A program made the translations under genes and the position numbers. Below are positions 1 through 9,070 of a stretch of 52,702 bases of DNA, in pieces; within the stretch, counting starts at the first letter, position 1; each line of letters starts with the position of its first letter. The stretch spans positions 1 to 52,702 of the forward strand of contig SCPZ01000010.1 of NCBI GenBank assembly GCA_004299305.1, read 5' to 3'. The DNA comes from Methylobacter sp. GTDB taxonomy: Bacteria > Pseudomonadota > Gammaproteobacteria > Methylococcales > Methylomonadaceae. The notes beneath the pieces were generated by a model that was given only the letters and a program-made list of their open reading frames with translations, made no database searches and was not told the DNA's origin.

Positions 1-100
1 CGCCATGCGTAAGCTTATCCATCTTAGCTATGCCATCTTAAAATCAGGTGAGCCTTTCGATCCTAATTTTTCCTTGCAAAAATGCATTTAAGACGGTATC

Positions 101-149
101 TGCCGGGATGACGGTGTCTCGCAGACACTTGCGTATAAAGATGAGCGCC
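101..149. repeat. Dispersed repeat, copy 1
   Basis: A stretch of about 49 bp upstream of the TetR gene reappears in inverse orientation, with a few mismatches, at 52503-52550. It contains GTGTCTCGCAGACAC, itself a hairpin. The two copies lie near opposite ends of the window, one next to the efflux locus and one downstream of mxaI, so this is a host dispersed repeat and not part of either operon. No function is assigned. Confidence 0.75.
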
Positions 150-202
150 GGAACGTGCGAACGATAAGTCACATCAGTCATCACTCTAAATTTAACAAAT
201 AA

Positions 203-817
203 ATGACCTCAGAACCCACCGATCCCAAGCGGCAAGCCATCCTTAACGGAGCAACCCGCATGTTCCTGGCGCACGGCTACCGTAACGTCAGCATGGAAAA
301 AATAGCCCAGGCTGCGCCGGTTTCCAAGGCGACGCTGTATAACCATTTCGACAGCAAAAATGCCCTGCTCGCTGCGGTTATTGCCGATCTGTGCGAATCT
401 TTATTGCAAACCATGACTCAGGCGACTATCGAGTCTGATGATGTGGAAAATAACCTGACTCAAATCGCAAGTTCCGCAGTGGATTTGATTTTTGCCGAAG
501 ACGCCCTGGCCATTTACCGGCTGGTAGTCGCAGAAAGCCCGGATTTCCCTGAACTTGGCCAACTGTTTTATCAGAGCGGTCCGCAAGCCGCATTGACACA
601 ACTGGAAGATTATTTTCGGCGCTTGAATGCAGGCGGCCGCTTTAATATTAGCGACCCTGTATTTGCGGCGGATGCATTTTTCAGCATGTTGAGGGGTGAC
701 CTGCATTTACGTTGCCTGCTGTCAAAAACACTGCGTCCTTCCGCCGATGAAAAAAAACGCCTGGTGGCACAGGTCATTGCTTTTTACATGCGGGGCATAG
801 TCCATGCTAAATCATAA
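203..817 (+). CDS. TetR/AcrR-family transcriptional regulator
   Basis: A 204-residue protein with a classic TetR N-terminal helix-turn-helix at about residues 11-57, including the recognition-helix pattern SKATLYNHFDSK. The C-terminal two-thirds is helical and would form the ligand-binding and dimerisation domain, which is variable in this family. The stop overlaps the start of the downstream TolC-like gene by 14 bp, so the two are co-transcribed. TetR regulators in this position usually repress the efflux genes beside them; control of this locus is inferred from context only. No strong Shine-Dalgarno sequence precedes the ATG, which follows an AT-rich stretch. Confidence 0.9.
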   Translation: MTSEPTDPKRQAILNGATRMFLAHGYRNVSMEKIAQAAPVSKATLYNHFDSKNALLAAVIADLCESLLQTMTQATIESDDVENNLTQIASSAVDLIFAEDALAIYRLVVAESPDFPELGQLFYQSGPQAALTQLEDYFRRLNAGGRFNISDPVFAADAFFSMLRGDLHLRCLLSKTLRPSADEKKRLVAQVIAFYMRGIVHAKS

Positions 818-2081
818 AAACCATGTAATAGGCGTGCTAATGGTTTTCGTTGCCACAGCTGCTACAGCGGAAACACTGGAAGACGCCTGGAACAGCGCCA
901 TTAATAACAACCACCAAATCAAGTCGGCGAAAGCCGATACCAGCGCCTCCGAACAGCAACTGCATTCGGCGCAGGGTCAACGATTGCCTGACCTTAACGT
1001 AAGCAGCGCTTATACCCAATTTAGTGAAACGCCGACAGCAAAAACCCAAATAGCAGGCCAAACAGCCCAATTTAGCACCACCCAAGCCGGAAGCGTCAAA
1101 GCCCAGGCGATTGCTTCGGTGCCGATTTTTACCAGCGGACGCATCAGTCATAGCATTAATGCCGCCGAAGCTTCATTACAAGCCGTTCAATCCAATGAAA
1201 TCACCTCGGTATTAAACATCAAAATGCAGGTAGCGGAAGCCTATATCGCGGTATTGCGCATGGACAGCGCCTTGCAGGTCGCCCAAAGCCATGTCGATAC
1301 GCTGGAACTGCATACGAAGGATGTGAACAACCTGTTCGATCAGGGCATGGTCGCCCGCAACGACGTATTGGCGGCCAATGTGGAACGAGTCAATGCCCAA
1401 CAGCTGGTCGTGCAGGCGAACAATCAACTGGACATTGCCAAGGCGCGCTATAACCAGTTACTGGACCGGAACCTCGACGATGAGGTTAAGCTGGCTCAGC
1501 AATTCCCGGACACGCCGCAAGGCTCATTAAACGAACTGAGCGGCAATGCGGTAAAACAACGTCCCGAACTGGTCGCATTGGCGCAGCAAATAAAATCCCT
1601 GGAACAACAGGCGCAAAGCGTAAAAGCCGGGCTATTGCCGCAAGTCGCCGTCAATGGCGGCTATCAATACCAAGAAAACCGCTACCAGGCCTTTGAAGGC
1701 ATGTGGATGGCCAATGTCGGCGTGGATTGGAAGCTATTTGACGGCAGTTCCGGCCATCGTAGCGATACGCTTACCCGACAAGCGCTTTCCTTAAAAGAAC
1801 AACACGACGACTTATCCAGCATGATCGGCTTGCAAGTACGCCAAGCCTGGTTGGATATTCAAGAGACCCAAAAACGCATCGCCGTGACTCAACAAGCCAT
1901 AGCCCAAGCCGATGAAAACATAAAAGTTACCGCCGATCGCTATCAGCAGGGTTTATCTACCAATACCGAAGTGCTTAGGGCGGAAGATTTACGCACTACC
2001 ACGCACTATAATTTTAATAATGCGAATTATGATGCGGCATTAGCCTCATTACACTTGCGGCGTGCTTTAGGTGTTCTGTAA
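804..2081 (+). CDS. TolC-family outer membrane efflux protein
   Basis: A 425-residue outer membrane channel-tunnel protein. An N-terminal signal peptide (about residues 1-22, ending ATA) is followed by two repeats typical of the TolC/OEP family, rich in long amphipathic helices with Gln and Ala heptads. TolC proteins trimerise and connect an inner-membrane pump to the outside. The start lies inside the end of the TetR gene, giving translational coupling. There is no lipobox, unlike the second outer-membrane factor at 6979. A REP-like pair and 235 bp separate it from the fusion-protein gene, so it may have its own transcript end. Confidence 0.88.
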   Translation: MLNHKNHVIGVLMVFVATAATAETLEDAWNSAINNNHQIKSAKADTSASEQQLHSAQGQRLPDLNVSSAYTQFSETPTAKTQIAGQTAQFSTTQAGSVKAQAIASVPIFTSGRISHSINAAEASLQAVQSNEITSVLNIKMQVAEAYIAVLRMDSALQVAQSHVDTLELHTKDVNNLFDQGMVARNDVLAANVERVNAQQLVVQANNQLDIAKARYNQLLDRNLDDEVKLAQQFPDTPQGSLNELSGNAVKQRPELVALAQQIKSLEQQAQSVKAGLLPQVAVNGGYQYQENRYQAFEGMWMANVGVDWKLFDGSSGHRSDTLTRQALSLKEQHDDLSSMIGLQVRQAWLDIQETQKRIAVTQQAIAQADENIKVTADRYQQGLSTNTEVLRAEDLRTTTHYNFNNANYDAALASLHLRRALGVL

Positions 2082-2200
2082 AAAAGTGCTGGATGAAAGG
2101 CGAGAAAAACCATGTAGAACATTCCAAAACTAACTTTGAACAGACTACCGAAAAGGAACATATACTCTGAACGGTTAAGTTTTCGTTTTTTCAATTCACC

Positions 2201-2264
2201 GTAGGGTACGCTGTGCGTACCTTTTTCGTTGATTTTTAATAAAGGTACGCGCAGCGTACCCTAC
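2201..2264. repeat. Paired REP-like palindrome (GTAGGGTACGC family)
   Basis: Two 21-bp arms at 2201-2221 and 2244-2264 are inverted copies (GTAGGGTACGCTGTGCGTAC... against ...CGCAGCGTACCCTAC) with a 22-bp AT-rich loop. The same family occurs at 19398-19466, 20081-20144, 29788-29808 and 38497-38564 inside the prophage. This BIME-like unit could form a strong hairpin and end or stabilise the tetR-tolC transcript. Confidence 0.85.
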
Positions 2265-2358
2265 CGGGAAAGCCGAATATATGACCATTTGTGACTGAAC
2301 TGTCCAGACAAGTGCCTTGTATACCCATTTTTCCATTGACGAGCAGGATGTAAACAGG

Positions 2359-3540
2359 ATGAAAAAAGAAAACCAGATGCAGCTTGTAATCCGGCGCTAC
2401 GGCCTGCCGTTCATTGCGACCCTAATGATGCTCGGCTGTGAAAACCATGACGCCCCTGGCCCTCAGCCGGGCCAGGGACCGTCACCCAGCGTCAAAATCG
2501 CACAGCCCCTGTCGCAAGAAGTCACTGAATGGGACGAATATACGGGACGCATCGAAGCGGTGAACTCGGTAGATATTCGCGCACGGGTGAGCGGCTATCT
2601 GGAGAAAGTAAACTTCAAAGCGGGAGACAAGGTCAAGAAAGGCGATCTATTATTCCTGGTCGACCCGAAACCCTTCATGGCCCAACTGAATTACGCTAAA
2701 GCCGAACTGGAACGCGCTAAATCCCGGCACGACTTGGCAAGAAACGACCTGGTACGAGCCGAGCGTTTATTTCGCGTCAAGGCAATTTCCGAAGAGGAGC
2801 ACGATGCGCGTAATAAGGGGCTTCGGGAAACCATTGCAGCCGTTCAGTCCGCACAAGCCAATGTTGAAAGCGCACGATTGAACTTGGAATTTACCAAAGT
2901 ACGCGCCCCGATAGACGGAAGAATCGGCCGCGAGTTAATCACCGCCGGCAATGTGGTCAACGGCGGCGGAACCGAAGCAACCTTGCTGACTTTTATCGTA
3001 TCCACCGACCCGGTTTATGTTTATGCCGATGCGGACGAACGCTCGGTGCTGAAATATCGGCGGCAGGCCCAGCAAGGAGGCCGAGGCAGCCTGAGTGACG
3101 AAGGCATCCCCGTGGAACTGGCCGTGGCTGACGAGACTAATTTCCCTCATCAGGGCTATCTCGACTATATAGCGCCGCGTGAAGATGCAGCCACCGGCAC
3201 TTTAACCTTGCGGGGCGTATTCGCCAACCCGGACGAATTGTTAAGTCCCGGTTTTTTTGCCCGGATGAAGATTCGCCAAAGCGCTCCCTACACCGCCGTC
3301 TTGGTTCCCGACCGCGCCCTCGGCGCCGATCAGGCGCAACGGTTTGTGTGGGTAGTGAACCAACAAAACCAAGTGGAATATCGCAAGGTGGAGATCGGAG
3401 CGCTTATCGGCCAGTCCCGCGTAATCACTCAAGGGCTTAAGCCTGACGAATGGGTCGTTATCGAAGGTATCCAGAAACTCAAACCGGGTATCAAGGTGAA
3501 TCCAGAGCGCATCACGCTTACTGCGCAAGAGAGATTGTGA
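2359..3540 (+). CDS. RND efflux periplasmic adaptor (membrane fusion) lipoprotein
   Basis: A 393-residue HlyD/AcrA-type membrane fusion protein bridging the inner-membrane pump and the outer-membrane channel. I chose the ATG at 2359 over a TTG at 2317 because it gives a compact lipoprotein signal ending MMLGC, with the lipid-bearing cysteine at residue 27. The split lipoyl (barrel-sandwich) halves, a helical hairpin with Ala/Glu/Arg-rich heptads, and the beta-barrel and membrane-proximal domains follow in the usual AcrA order. The motif VRAPIDGRIGR (seen as VRAPIDGRIG) is typical. It lies immediately upstream of the RND pump. Confidence 0.9.
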   Translation: MKKENQMQLVIRRYGLPFIATLMMLGCENHDAPGPQPGQGPSPSVKIAQPLSQEVTEWDEYTGRIEAVNSVDIRARVSGYLEKVNFKAGDKVKKGDLLFLVDPKPFMAQLNYAKAELERAKSRHDLARNDLVRAERLFRVKAISEEEHDARNKGLRETIAAVQSAQANVESARLNLEFTKVRAPIDGRIGRELITAGNVVNGGGTEATLLTFIVSTDPVYVYADADERSVLKYRRQAQQGGRGSLSDEGIPVELAVADETNFPHQGYLDYIAPREDAATGTLTLRGVFANPDELLSPGFFARMKIRQSAPYTAVLVPDRALGADQAQRFVWVVNQQNQVEYRKVEIGALIGQSRVITQGLKPDEWVVIEGIQKLKPGIKVNPERITLTAQERL

Positions 3541-3557
3541 AAAAACGTTTTTCAATG

Positions 3558-3679
3558 GAACACGGATGACACGGATTTGACTGATCCGCACGGATAAAAT
3601 GGCGTTTTTTTTGCTCAAATTAAGGCGTATAACGAAAAAAATCCGTTTAAATCCGTACCAATCAGTGTCATCCGTGTTC
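3558..3679. repeat. Imperfect inverted repeat between adaptor and pump genes
   Basis: The 198-bp gap between the adaptor and pump genes holds two inverted arms built on the word GAACACGGATGACAC (about 3558-3597 and 3641-3679), with further internal repeats of ATCCG. The RNA could fold into a long hairpin between two cistrons of what is otherwise one operon, so it may tune relative expression or protect mRNA ends. It looks like a dispersed host repeat. Confidence 0.7.
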
Positions 3680-3738
3680 TGTTTTTTAGCTTACTTCGCA
3701 TAACACTTTCACAGCCTCAAGATGGCGGGAAATAGTCC

Positions 3739-6700
3739 ATGAACCGATTCGCACACTTTTTCATCGACCGGCCGATTTTCGCATCGGTATTATCCATCGT
3801 AATCGTCATTGTCGGAGGACTTGCGCTGATTGCCCTGCCTGTTGCCCAATATCCCGAGATCGCCCCGCCCACCGTCGTAGTCAGCGCCGTCTATCCGGGC
3901 GCCAATGCCCAGGTGGTGGCGGAAACCGTGGCGACGCCTATCGAGCAGGAAGTAAACGGCGTCGAGGATATGTTGTACATGTCCTCCCAATCCACCAACA
4001 GCGGCAACATGGCGCTTACCATCACGTTTAAGCCCGGCACTAACTTGGACAAAGCTCAAGTGCTGGTGCAAAACCGGGTGGCTTTGGCGGAACCCAAACT
4101 ACCCCAGGAAGTCGGCAGGCAAGGCATCAGCGTCAAAAAACGCAGCCCCGACTTGAGCCTGGTGGTCAACCTGATCTCCCCGGACAAGCGTTACGACAGT
4201 GTTTATTTAAGCAATTATGCCTTGCTGCAACTCAAGGATACCCTAGCGCGGCTGCCCGGAGTCGGCGATATTATCGTTTTCGGCGCTCGCGACTACAGTA
4301 TGCGCCTGTGGCTGAATCCCGAAAAAATTGCCGCCCGGAATCTGACCGCCGGCGACGTGGTCAATGCGGTTCGCGAGCAAAATGTCCAGGTCGCGGCAGG
4401 CGTGGTGGGCCAGCAGCCTAGCCGGGAAAATGCCGATTTTCAGTACACTGTCACGACGATGGGACGGCTGATGAAGGCTGAGCAGTTTGACGACATCGTT
4501 ATTAAAAAGGGCGAAGATGGGCAGGTGACCTACCTTAAAGATGTGGCCCGTATCGAACTGGGCGCTAAGGATTATAACTCGGGCCTGTTCCTGGACGGCG
4601 AGCCCACCGTAGGTCTCGCCATCTTCCAACTGCCCGGCTCCAACGCACTGGACACCAAAAAAGCGGTGGTCGATGCTATGGAAAAACTCAAACCGCGCTT
4701 CCCCGAAGGGCTGGATTACCTGCTGGTTTACGACACCGTGGTGTTTGTGCAGCAGTCTATCGATGCGGTAGTCAAGACTTTATTCGAAGCCATGCTGCTG
4801 GTAGTGCTGGTGGTGGTGATATTTTTGCAGAACTGGCGCGCCACTATTATCCCGCTGCTCGCCGTGCCGGTCTCATTAATCGGCACGTTCGCGGTGATGG
4901 CGGCAATGGGCTTGTCGCTTAACACCTTATCGTTATTCGGCCTGGTGCTGGCTATCGGCATCGTCGTAGATGATGCGATTGTGGTGGTGGAGAATGTAGA
5001 ACGCCACATCGCCTTAGGCTTAACGGCCAGGGATGCAACACGCAAGGCGATGGAAGAAGTCGTAGGCCCTATTATTGCTACGGCGCTGGTCCTGGTCGCC
5101 GTGTTCGTACCCACCGCGTTTATCACCGGCGTTTCGGGCGCATTCTACAAACAGTTTGCGTTGACCATCGCGGTTTCTACGGTGATCTCGGCGTTCAACT
5201 CGCTGACCCTGAGCCCGGCCTTATGCGCACTATTGCTGGATCGGGCGCACAGCGACAAAGACTGGTTCACACGCTTATTCGATGGCCTGTTCGGCTGGTT
5301 CTTCGTCGGCTTTAACCGCTTCTTCGATGCGTTCAGTACCGGTTATGCACGCCTGGTCGGCAGGCTGATTCGGATGACGGCGGTAGTGCTGCTGCTCTAT
5401 GCCGGACTCAATGGACTCAACTTTCTGGCCTTTGAAAAAGTGCCGATGGGCTTCATTCCTCAACAAGACCAGGGTTACCTGGTTTTATATGCGCAACTGC
5501 CCGATGCAGCCTCGCTGGCCCGCACCCAGGAAGTCGTTCAACAATCCACCCGTATTATCATGGCAACAAAAGGCGTCAAACATGTGAACGCCTACGCCGG
5601 TTTCTCGATCTTGAGCGGCGCCAGCCAATCCAACGTCGCAACAATGTTCGCGCGCCTGGATGGCTTCGAGCAACGCGCAGGTCATCCTGAACTTCACGCC
5701 GATGCGGTGATCCTTAATCTCAAGCAGCGTCTTGCCCAGGTCGAAGGCGCCCATATTGCGGTATTCGCCCCTCCCCCGATCCGGGGCATGAGTTCGGTGG
5801 GCGGTTTTAAGCTGCAAATCCAGGATCGCTCCAATGCCGGTATCGATGCGCTGCAAAACACTGTCAACGACCTTCTTGCGAAAGGCAATCAGCAGCCGGG
5901 TCTGGTCGGGTTGTTCACTACCTTGCGTTCGGGAGTGCCGCAACTTTTCCTGGACGTGGATCGTACCCGAACCAAGTCTATGGATGTACCGTTGAAAGAA
6001 GTGTTCGACACCTTACAAATCTACCTGGGTTCGCTTTATGTCAATGACTTCAACAGTTTTGGCAGAACCTATCAAGTAGTGGCGCAAGCCGATTCGGAGT
6101 TTCGAATGAAACCGTCTGACATCGCCGAATTGAAAACCCGGAATCTTCAAGGCGGCATGGTGCCGCTAGGGTCGCTGATGTCGGTTAAAGAGATTACCGG
6201 CCCCGACAAGATTACACGCTACAACATGTATCCGGCTGCGGAAATTAACGGCGGCACTTTGGCCGGAATCAGTTCCGGCGAGGCGATTACTATCATGAAT
6301 AAACTGATGAATGTAGAACTGCCGCCGGGATTCGACTTTGAATGGACAGAGCTCAGCCTGCAACAGGTCTTGGCCGGGAACGTCGCACTGTTGATTTTTC
6401 CGCTGAGCGTGATTTTCGTATTTCTAGCCTTGGCGGCCCAGTATGAAAGCTGGTCGCTACCGTTTGCAGTAATCCTGATCGTACCGATGTGCATATTGTC
6501 CTCGTTGGCCGGCGTATGGTTGCGCGATATGGACAACAACATTTTCACCCAAGTCGGCTTCATCGTACTGGTGGGATTGGCCAGCAAGAACGCGATTCTT
6601 ATCGTGGAATTCGCAAAGCGGCGTCAACAAGGCGGCCTTAACCGTTTCGATGCGGCCGTGGAAGCGGCGCGAATCCGGCTGCGGCCCATTTTGATGACCT

Positions 6701-6924
6701 CATTCGCCTTCATCATGGGCGTATTTCCGCTGGTGATAGCCCAAGGGGCCGGATCGGAATCGCGGCGATTGCTCGGCACTGCGGTATTTAGCGGCATGTT
6801 GGGTGTGACCTTGTTCGGCCTGCTGTTAACGCCGGTGTTCTACGTAATCGCTCAGGCATTGGCGCAACGCTGGCAGTCTTCCAGGCACAAGTTACCCCAT
6901 GATGCTGCTTCCAGCCATGAATGA
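3739..6924 (+). CDS. RND multidrug efflux permease (HAE1/AcrB type)
   Basis: A 1061-residue inner-membrane proton-driven pump, close to the usual length for the hydrophobe/amphiphile efflux-1 family. It has twelve predicted membrane segments and two large periplasmic loops. The proton-relay residues are present: D411 and D412 in the TM4 motif IGIVVDDAIVVVEN, and K950 in GLASKNAILIVEFAK. The N-terminus (FFIDRPIFASVLSI) is typical. It assembles with the adaptor at 2359 and one of the two outer membrane factors of the locus. Substrate range cannot be read from sequence. Confidence 0.95.
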   Translation: MNRFAHFFIDRPIFASVLSIVIVIVGGLALIALPVAQYPEIAPPTVVVSAVYPGANAQVVAETVATPIEQEVNGVEDMLYMSSQSTNSGNMALTITFKPGTNLDKAQVLVQNRVALAEPKLPQEVGRQGISVKKRSPDLSLVVNLISPDKRYDSVYLSNYALLQLKDTLARLPGVGDIIVFGARDYSMRLWLNPEKIAARNLTAGDVVNAVREQNVQVAAGVVGQQPSRENADFQYTVTTMGRLMKAEQFDDIVIKKGEDGQVTYLKDVARIELGAKDYNSGLFLDGEPTVGLAIFQLPGSNALDTKKAVVDAMEKLKPRFPEGLDYLLVYDTVVFVQQSIDAVVKTLFEAMLLVVLVVVIFLQNWRATIIPLLAVPVSLIGTFAVMAAMGLSLNTLSLFGLVLAIGIVVDDAIVVVENVERHIALGLTARDATRKAMEEVVGPIIATALVLVAVFVPTAFITGVSGAFYKQFALTIAVSTVISAFNSLTLSPALCALLLDRAHSDKDWFTRLFDGLFGWFFVGFNRFFDAFSTGYARLVGRLIRMTAVVLLLYAGLNGLNFLAFEKVPMGFIPQQDQGYLVLYAQLPDAASLARTQEVVQQSTRIIMATKGVKHVNAYAGFSILSGASQSNVATMFARLDGFEQRAGHPELHADAVILNLKQRLAQVEGAHIAVFAPPPIRGMSSVGGFKLQIQDRSNAGIDALQNTVNDLLAKGNQQPGLVGLFTTLRSGVPQLFLDVDRTRTKSMDVPLKEVFDTLQIYLGSLYVNDFNSFGRTYQVVAQADSEFRMKPSDIAELKTRNLQGGMVPLGSLMSVKEITGPDKITRYNMYPAAEINGGTLAGISSGEAITIMNKLMNVELPPGFDFEWTELSLQQVLAGNVALLIFPLSVIFVFLALAAQYESWSLPFAVILIVPMCILSSLAGVWLRDMDNNIFTQVGFIVLVGLASKNAILIVEFAKRRQQGGLNRFDAAVEAARIRLRPILMTSFAFIMGVFPLVIAQGAGSESRRLLGTAVFSGMLGVTLFGLLLTPVFYVIAQALAQRWQSSRHKLPHDAASSHE

Positions 6925-6978
6925 GGCTATGTTATCAACCATTCAGCCTCGGATTGACATCAGATACATACTGATAAC

Positions 6979-8505
6979 ATGAACCATACAGAACTTACCC
7001 GGATTATTATCAAGAGTTTGCTCTCGTTTCCAAGCTCCAGCTTGGGAAGCAACCGGCGAAGCCGCATTTTTGGCCGGGCCCTGCTCTGCGCCGCCGCACT
7101 GAGCGCCTGCGCGGTAGGCCCGGATTATAAGAGTCCGGCAACCGATACCGGATCGGCCTTCACCAATGCCGCCTCCCCTGAATTTTCCGGGCGCAGCCTG
7201 GAAGTCGCGTGGTGGAAGCTGTTCGACGACAAAATCCTAACCGAGCTGGTCGAGCGGACCGTGCAGCACAACCGCAATCTTCAGGCCGCCCGCGCTAATC
7301 TTCGCGAGGCACGGGCCCTGTACATGGACGCAGGCTTGAATTTGGCGCCAACCGTAACCTCGCACGCCAATTATACAGAGCAAAAACGCAGCGCCGGAGC
7401 CCTAAGCAACCGGGCCTTCGCGCCGCGCGAGCTGAAGCTCTACAATGCGGGTTTCGATGCTTTTTGGGAAATCGACTTGTTTGGCCGAGTGCGCCGCGAT
7501 GTGGAAGCTAGCAGCGATGAAGTCGATGCGCAGGAAGCCGATCTTAGGGATCTCAGTGTCAGCCTAATCGCTGAAGTGGCCAGAAATTATTTCGAACTAC
7601 GGGGTCTGCAACAACAATTAGCTATGGCGAAAAAGAACGCCAGAAACCAAGCTCAAACGCTGCAAATAACCCGAGCCAGGCTCGAAAGCGGGCGCGGCAC
7701 CGAACTCGACACCTCCAGGGCAGCAGCCCAGCTCGATTCGACACGGGCGATAGCGCCTCCTTTGGAGAGCGCCATTTACCAGACTATGCATCGACTCAGC
7801 GTACTCACCGGGCAGCTTCCCGGCGCACTGACAGGACGGTTGTCGCAGCCCGCAGCATTGCCCAAGATCCCCAAAACCATCAACATCGGCCAGCCTGCTG
7901 AATTGCTGCGCCGCCGCCCCGACATCCGCATCGCGGAACGGGCTTTAGCGGCGGCAACCGCCCGTATCGGCGTCGCCACCGCCGATCTTTTTCCGCGCGT
8001 CACCTTTGTCGGCACCATCGCCCTTGAGGCCGCCACCTTGTCGGGAGTCGGCGCTGCAAATTCAGATAGTTATTCAGTGGGTCCGAGAATCAGCTGGGCA
8101 GCGCTCGATCTAGGCCGCGTATATGCCCGCATTAAAGCCGCAGATGCCCGTGCCGAAGCCGGTCTGGCCCAATACGAGCAGACCGTGTTAAACGCATTGG
8201 AAGAAACGGAAAACGCCCTGGTCAATTACAACCGGGAGCGAAACCGTAAAGAATTGCTGGCCTCGGCGGCCCAGGCCAACGAAAGAGCCCATCAATTGGC
8301 GCACCTTCGCTACAGCGAAGGCATGAGCGATTTCCTGACGGTACTGGATGCCGAATTACGCCTGTTGCAAGACCAAGATCGCCTAGCCCAAAGCGAAACC
8401 GCTACGGCAACAGCATTGGCAGCGCTTTATAAGGCGCTGGGCGGCGGCTGGGAGTCGGCCATTGGTTTGGGTGATTCTGGAAAGGGAAGAGCAGTTGAGC
8501 CCTAG
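6979..8505 (+). CDS. Outer membrane efflux lipoprotein, NodT/OprM family
   Basis: A 508-residue NodT-family factor with the lipobox LSAC (Cys44) followed by AVGPDYKSP, the hallmark mature start. Two OEP repeats follow, with LLRRRPDIRIAERALAAATARIGVA near residue 310. The signal region is unusually long (43 residues) because codons about 17-24 (SFPSSSLGS) are supplied by a palindromic repeat at 7027-7049. A later start is possible, but no better-placed ATG is evident before the lipobox. It lies 54 bp after the pump gene and is the more likely dedicated partner of this RND pump. Confidence 0.9.
   Translation: MNHTELTRIIIKSLLSFPSSSLGSNRRSRIFGRALLCAAALSACAVGPDYKSPATDTGSAFTNAASPEFSGRSLEVAWWKLFDDKILTELVERTVQHNRNLQAARANLREARALYMDAGLNLAPTVTSHANYTEQKRSAGALSNRAFAPRELKLYNAGFDAFWEIDLFGRVRRDVEASSDEVDAQEADLRDLSVSLIAEVARNYFELRGLQQQLAMAKKNARNQAQTLQITRARLESGRGTELDTSRAAAQLDSTRAIAPPLESAIYQTMHRLSVLTGQLPGALTGRLSQPAALPKIPKTINIGQPAELLRRRPDIRIAERALAAATARIGVATADLFPRVTFVGTIALEAATLSGVGAANSDSYSVGPRISWAALDLGRVYARIKAADARAEAGLAQYEQTVLNALEETENALVNYNRERNRKELLASAAQANERAHQLAHLRYSEGMSDFLTVLDAELRLLQDQDRLAQSETATATALAALYKALGGGWESAIGLGDSGKGRAVEP
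7027..7049. repeat. Palindromic repeat inside a signal-peptide coding region
   Basis: TTCCAAGCTCCAGCTTGGGAA is a near-perfect palindrome inside the 5' end of the NodT-family gene. It belongs to the same family as intergenic sequence at about 50715-50733 and to a copy inside a phage gene at 33887-33917. It stays in frame and adds Ser/Pro/Leu/Gly residues. Confidence 0.65.
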
Positions 8506-9070
8506 ATGAGCAAGAGCTTAGTGCGTGTTTTAAAAGTCTCGATGTAATAAAAATCGGTCAAATCTCACTGAATTGTCCGAGCATAACAAAGAATAATTGT
8601 ATGAAATCACCTTATTTCAAGATAAATTTGATGTAAAAATATCAGTTTTTACTGCTGCCAGACTTTTAAAACACGCACTTAGGCAACTCGCATTTTTACC
8701 ATGAAGAACATGAAGGACTTGAAGATATTACTGTAGAGTATCCCACCAAGAATCTAAAAACATGCCCACGAACATCACGAAAGATACGAAAAAGTAACCG
8801 AAAAAATTGTGTTGCAGTGCTCTTCGTGGAAGATTATTTTGTGGTGTATTTTTTGCGAGTTACCTTAGGGATGATGCATTTCTCAAAATACCTTTCTTGG
8901 CGGATGGTAATATCCCATCATCTCAAGACCGTTGACTGGCCGACCCGATACAGCACATCGTTCGACTGTCCGGCCCCTCTTGTCCTGTAATGGTAGGCGA
9001 TTGATCATCGGTTCGCAGTTTTTAAAACCTGCACGGAGAAAATCGTTGATTTCGAACTTAACAAGCAGAG
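8506..9070. other. 565-bp gene-free, repeat-rich gap
   Basis: No convincing gene is seen between the NodT-type gene and the convergent SRPBCC gene. The gap holds the MITE-like element at 8518-8681, a second inverted repeat with arms at 8681-8692 and 8854-8865, and A/G-rich words such as ATGAAGAACATGAAGGAC and CACGAACATCACGAAAG that look like dispersed repeats. The remainder (about 8870-9070) shows no structure I can name. Confidence 0.7.
8518..8681. mobile_element. MITE-like element with 19-bp TIRs and TTA duplication
   Basis: A 158-bp AT-rich element (8521-8678) has perfect 19-bp terminal inverted repeats: GTGCGTGTTTTAAAAGTCT at 8521-8539 and its exact complement at 8660-8678. It is flanked on both sides by TTA (8518-8520 and 8679-8681). 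A 3-bp TNA target duplication and GTGCGTGTTTTA-like ends fit elements mobilised by IS5-family (IS427/IS1031 group) transposases. The interior has no open frame of useful length, so it is non-autonomous. The parent insertion sequence is not in this window. Confidence 0.85.

Noticed and set aside
4728-5126. Long minus-strand frames inside the RND pump gene
   Set aside because: Low-complexity Thr/Ser-rich translations opposite conserved membrane segments, which are shadows of the real gene.
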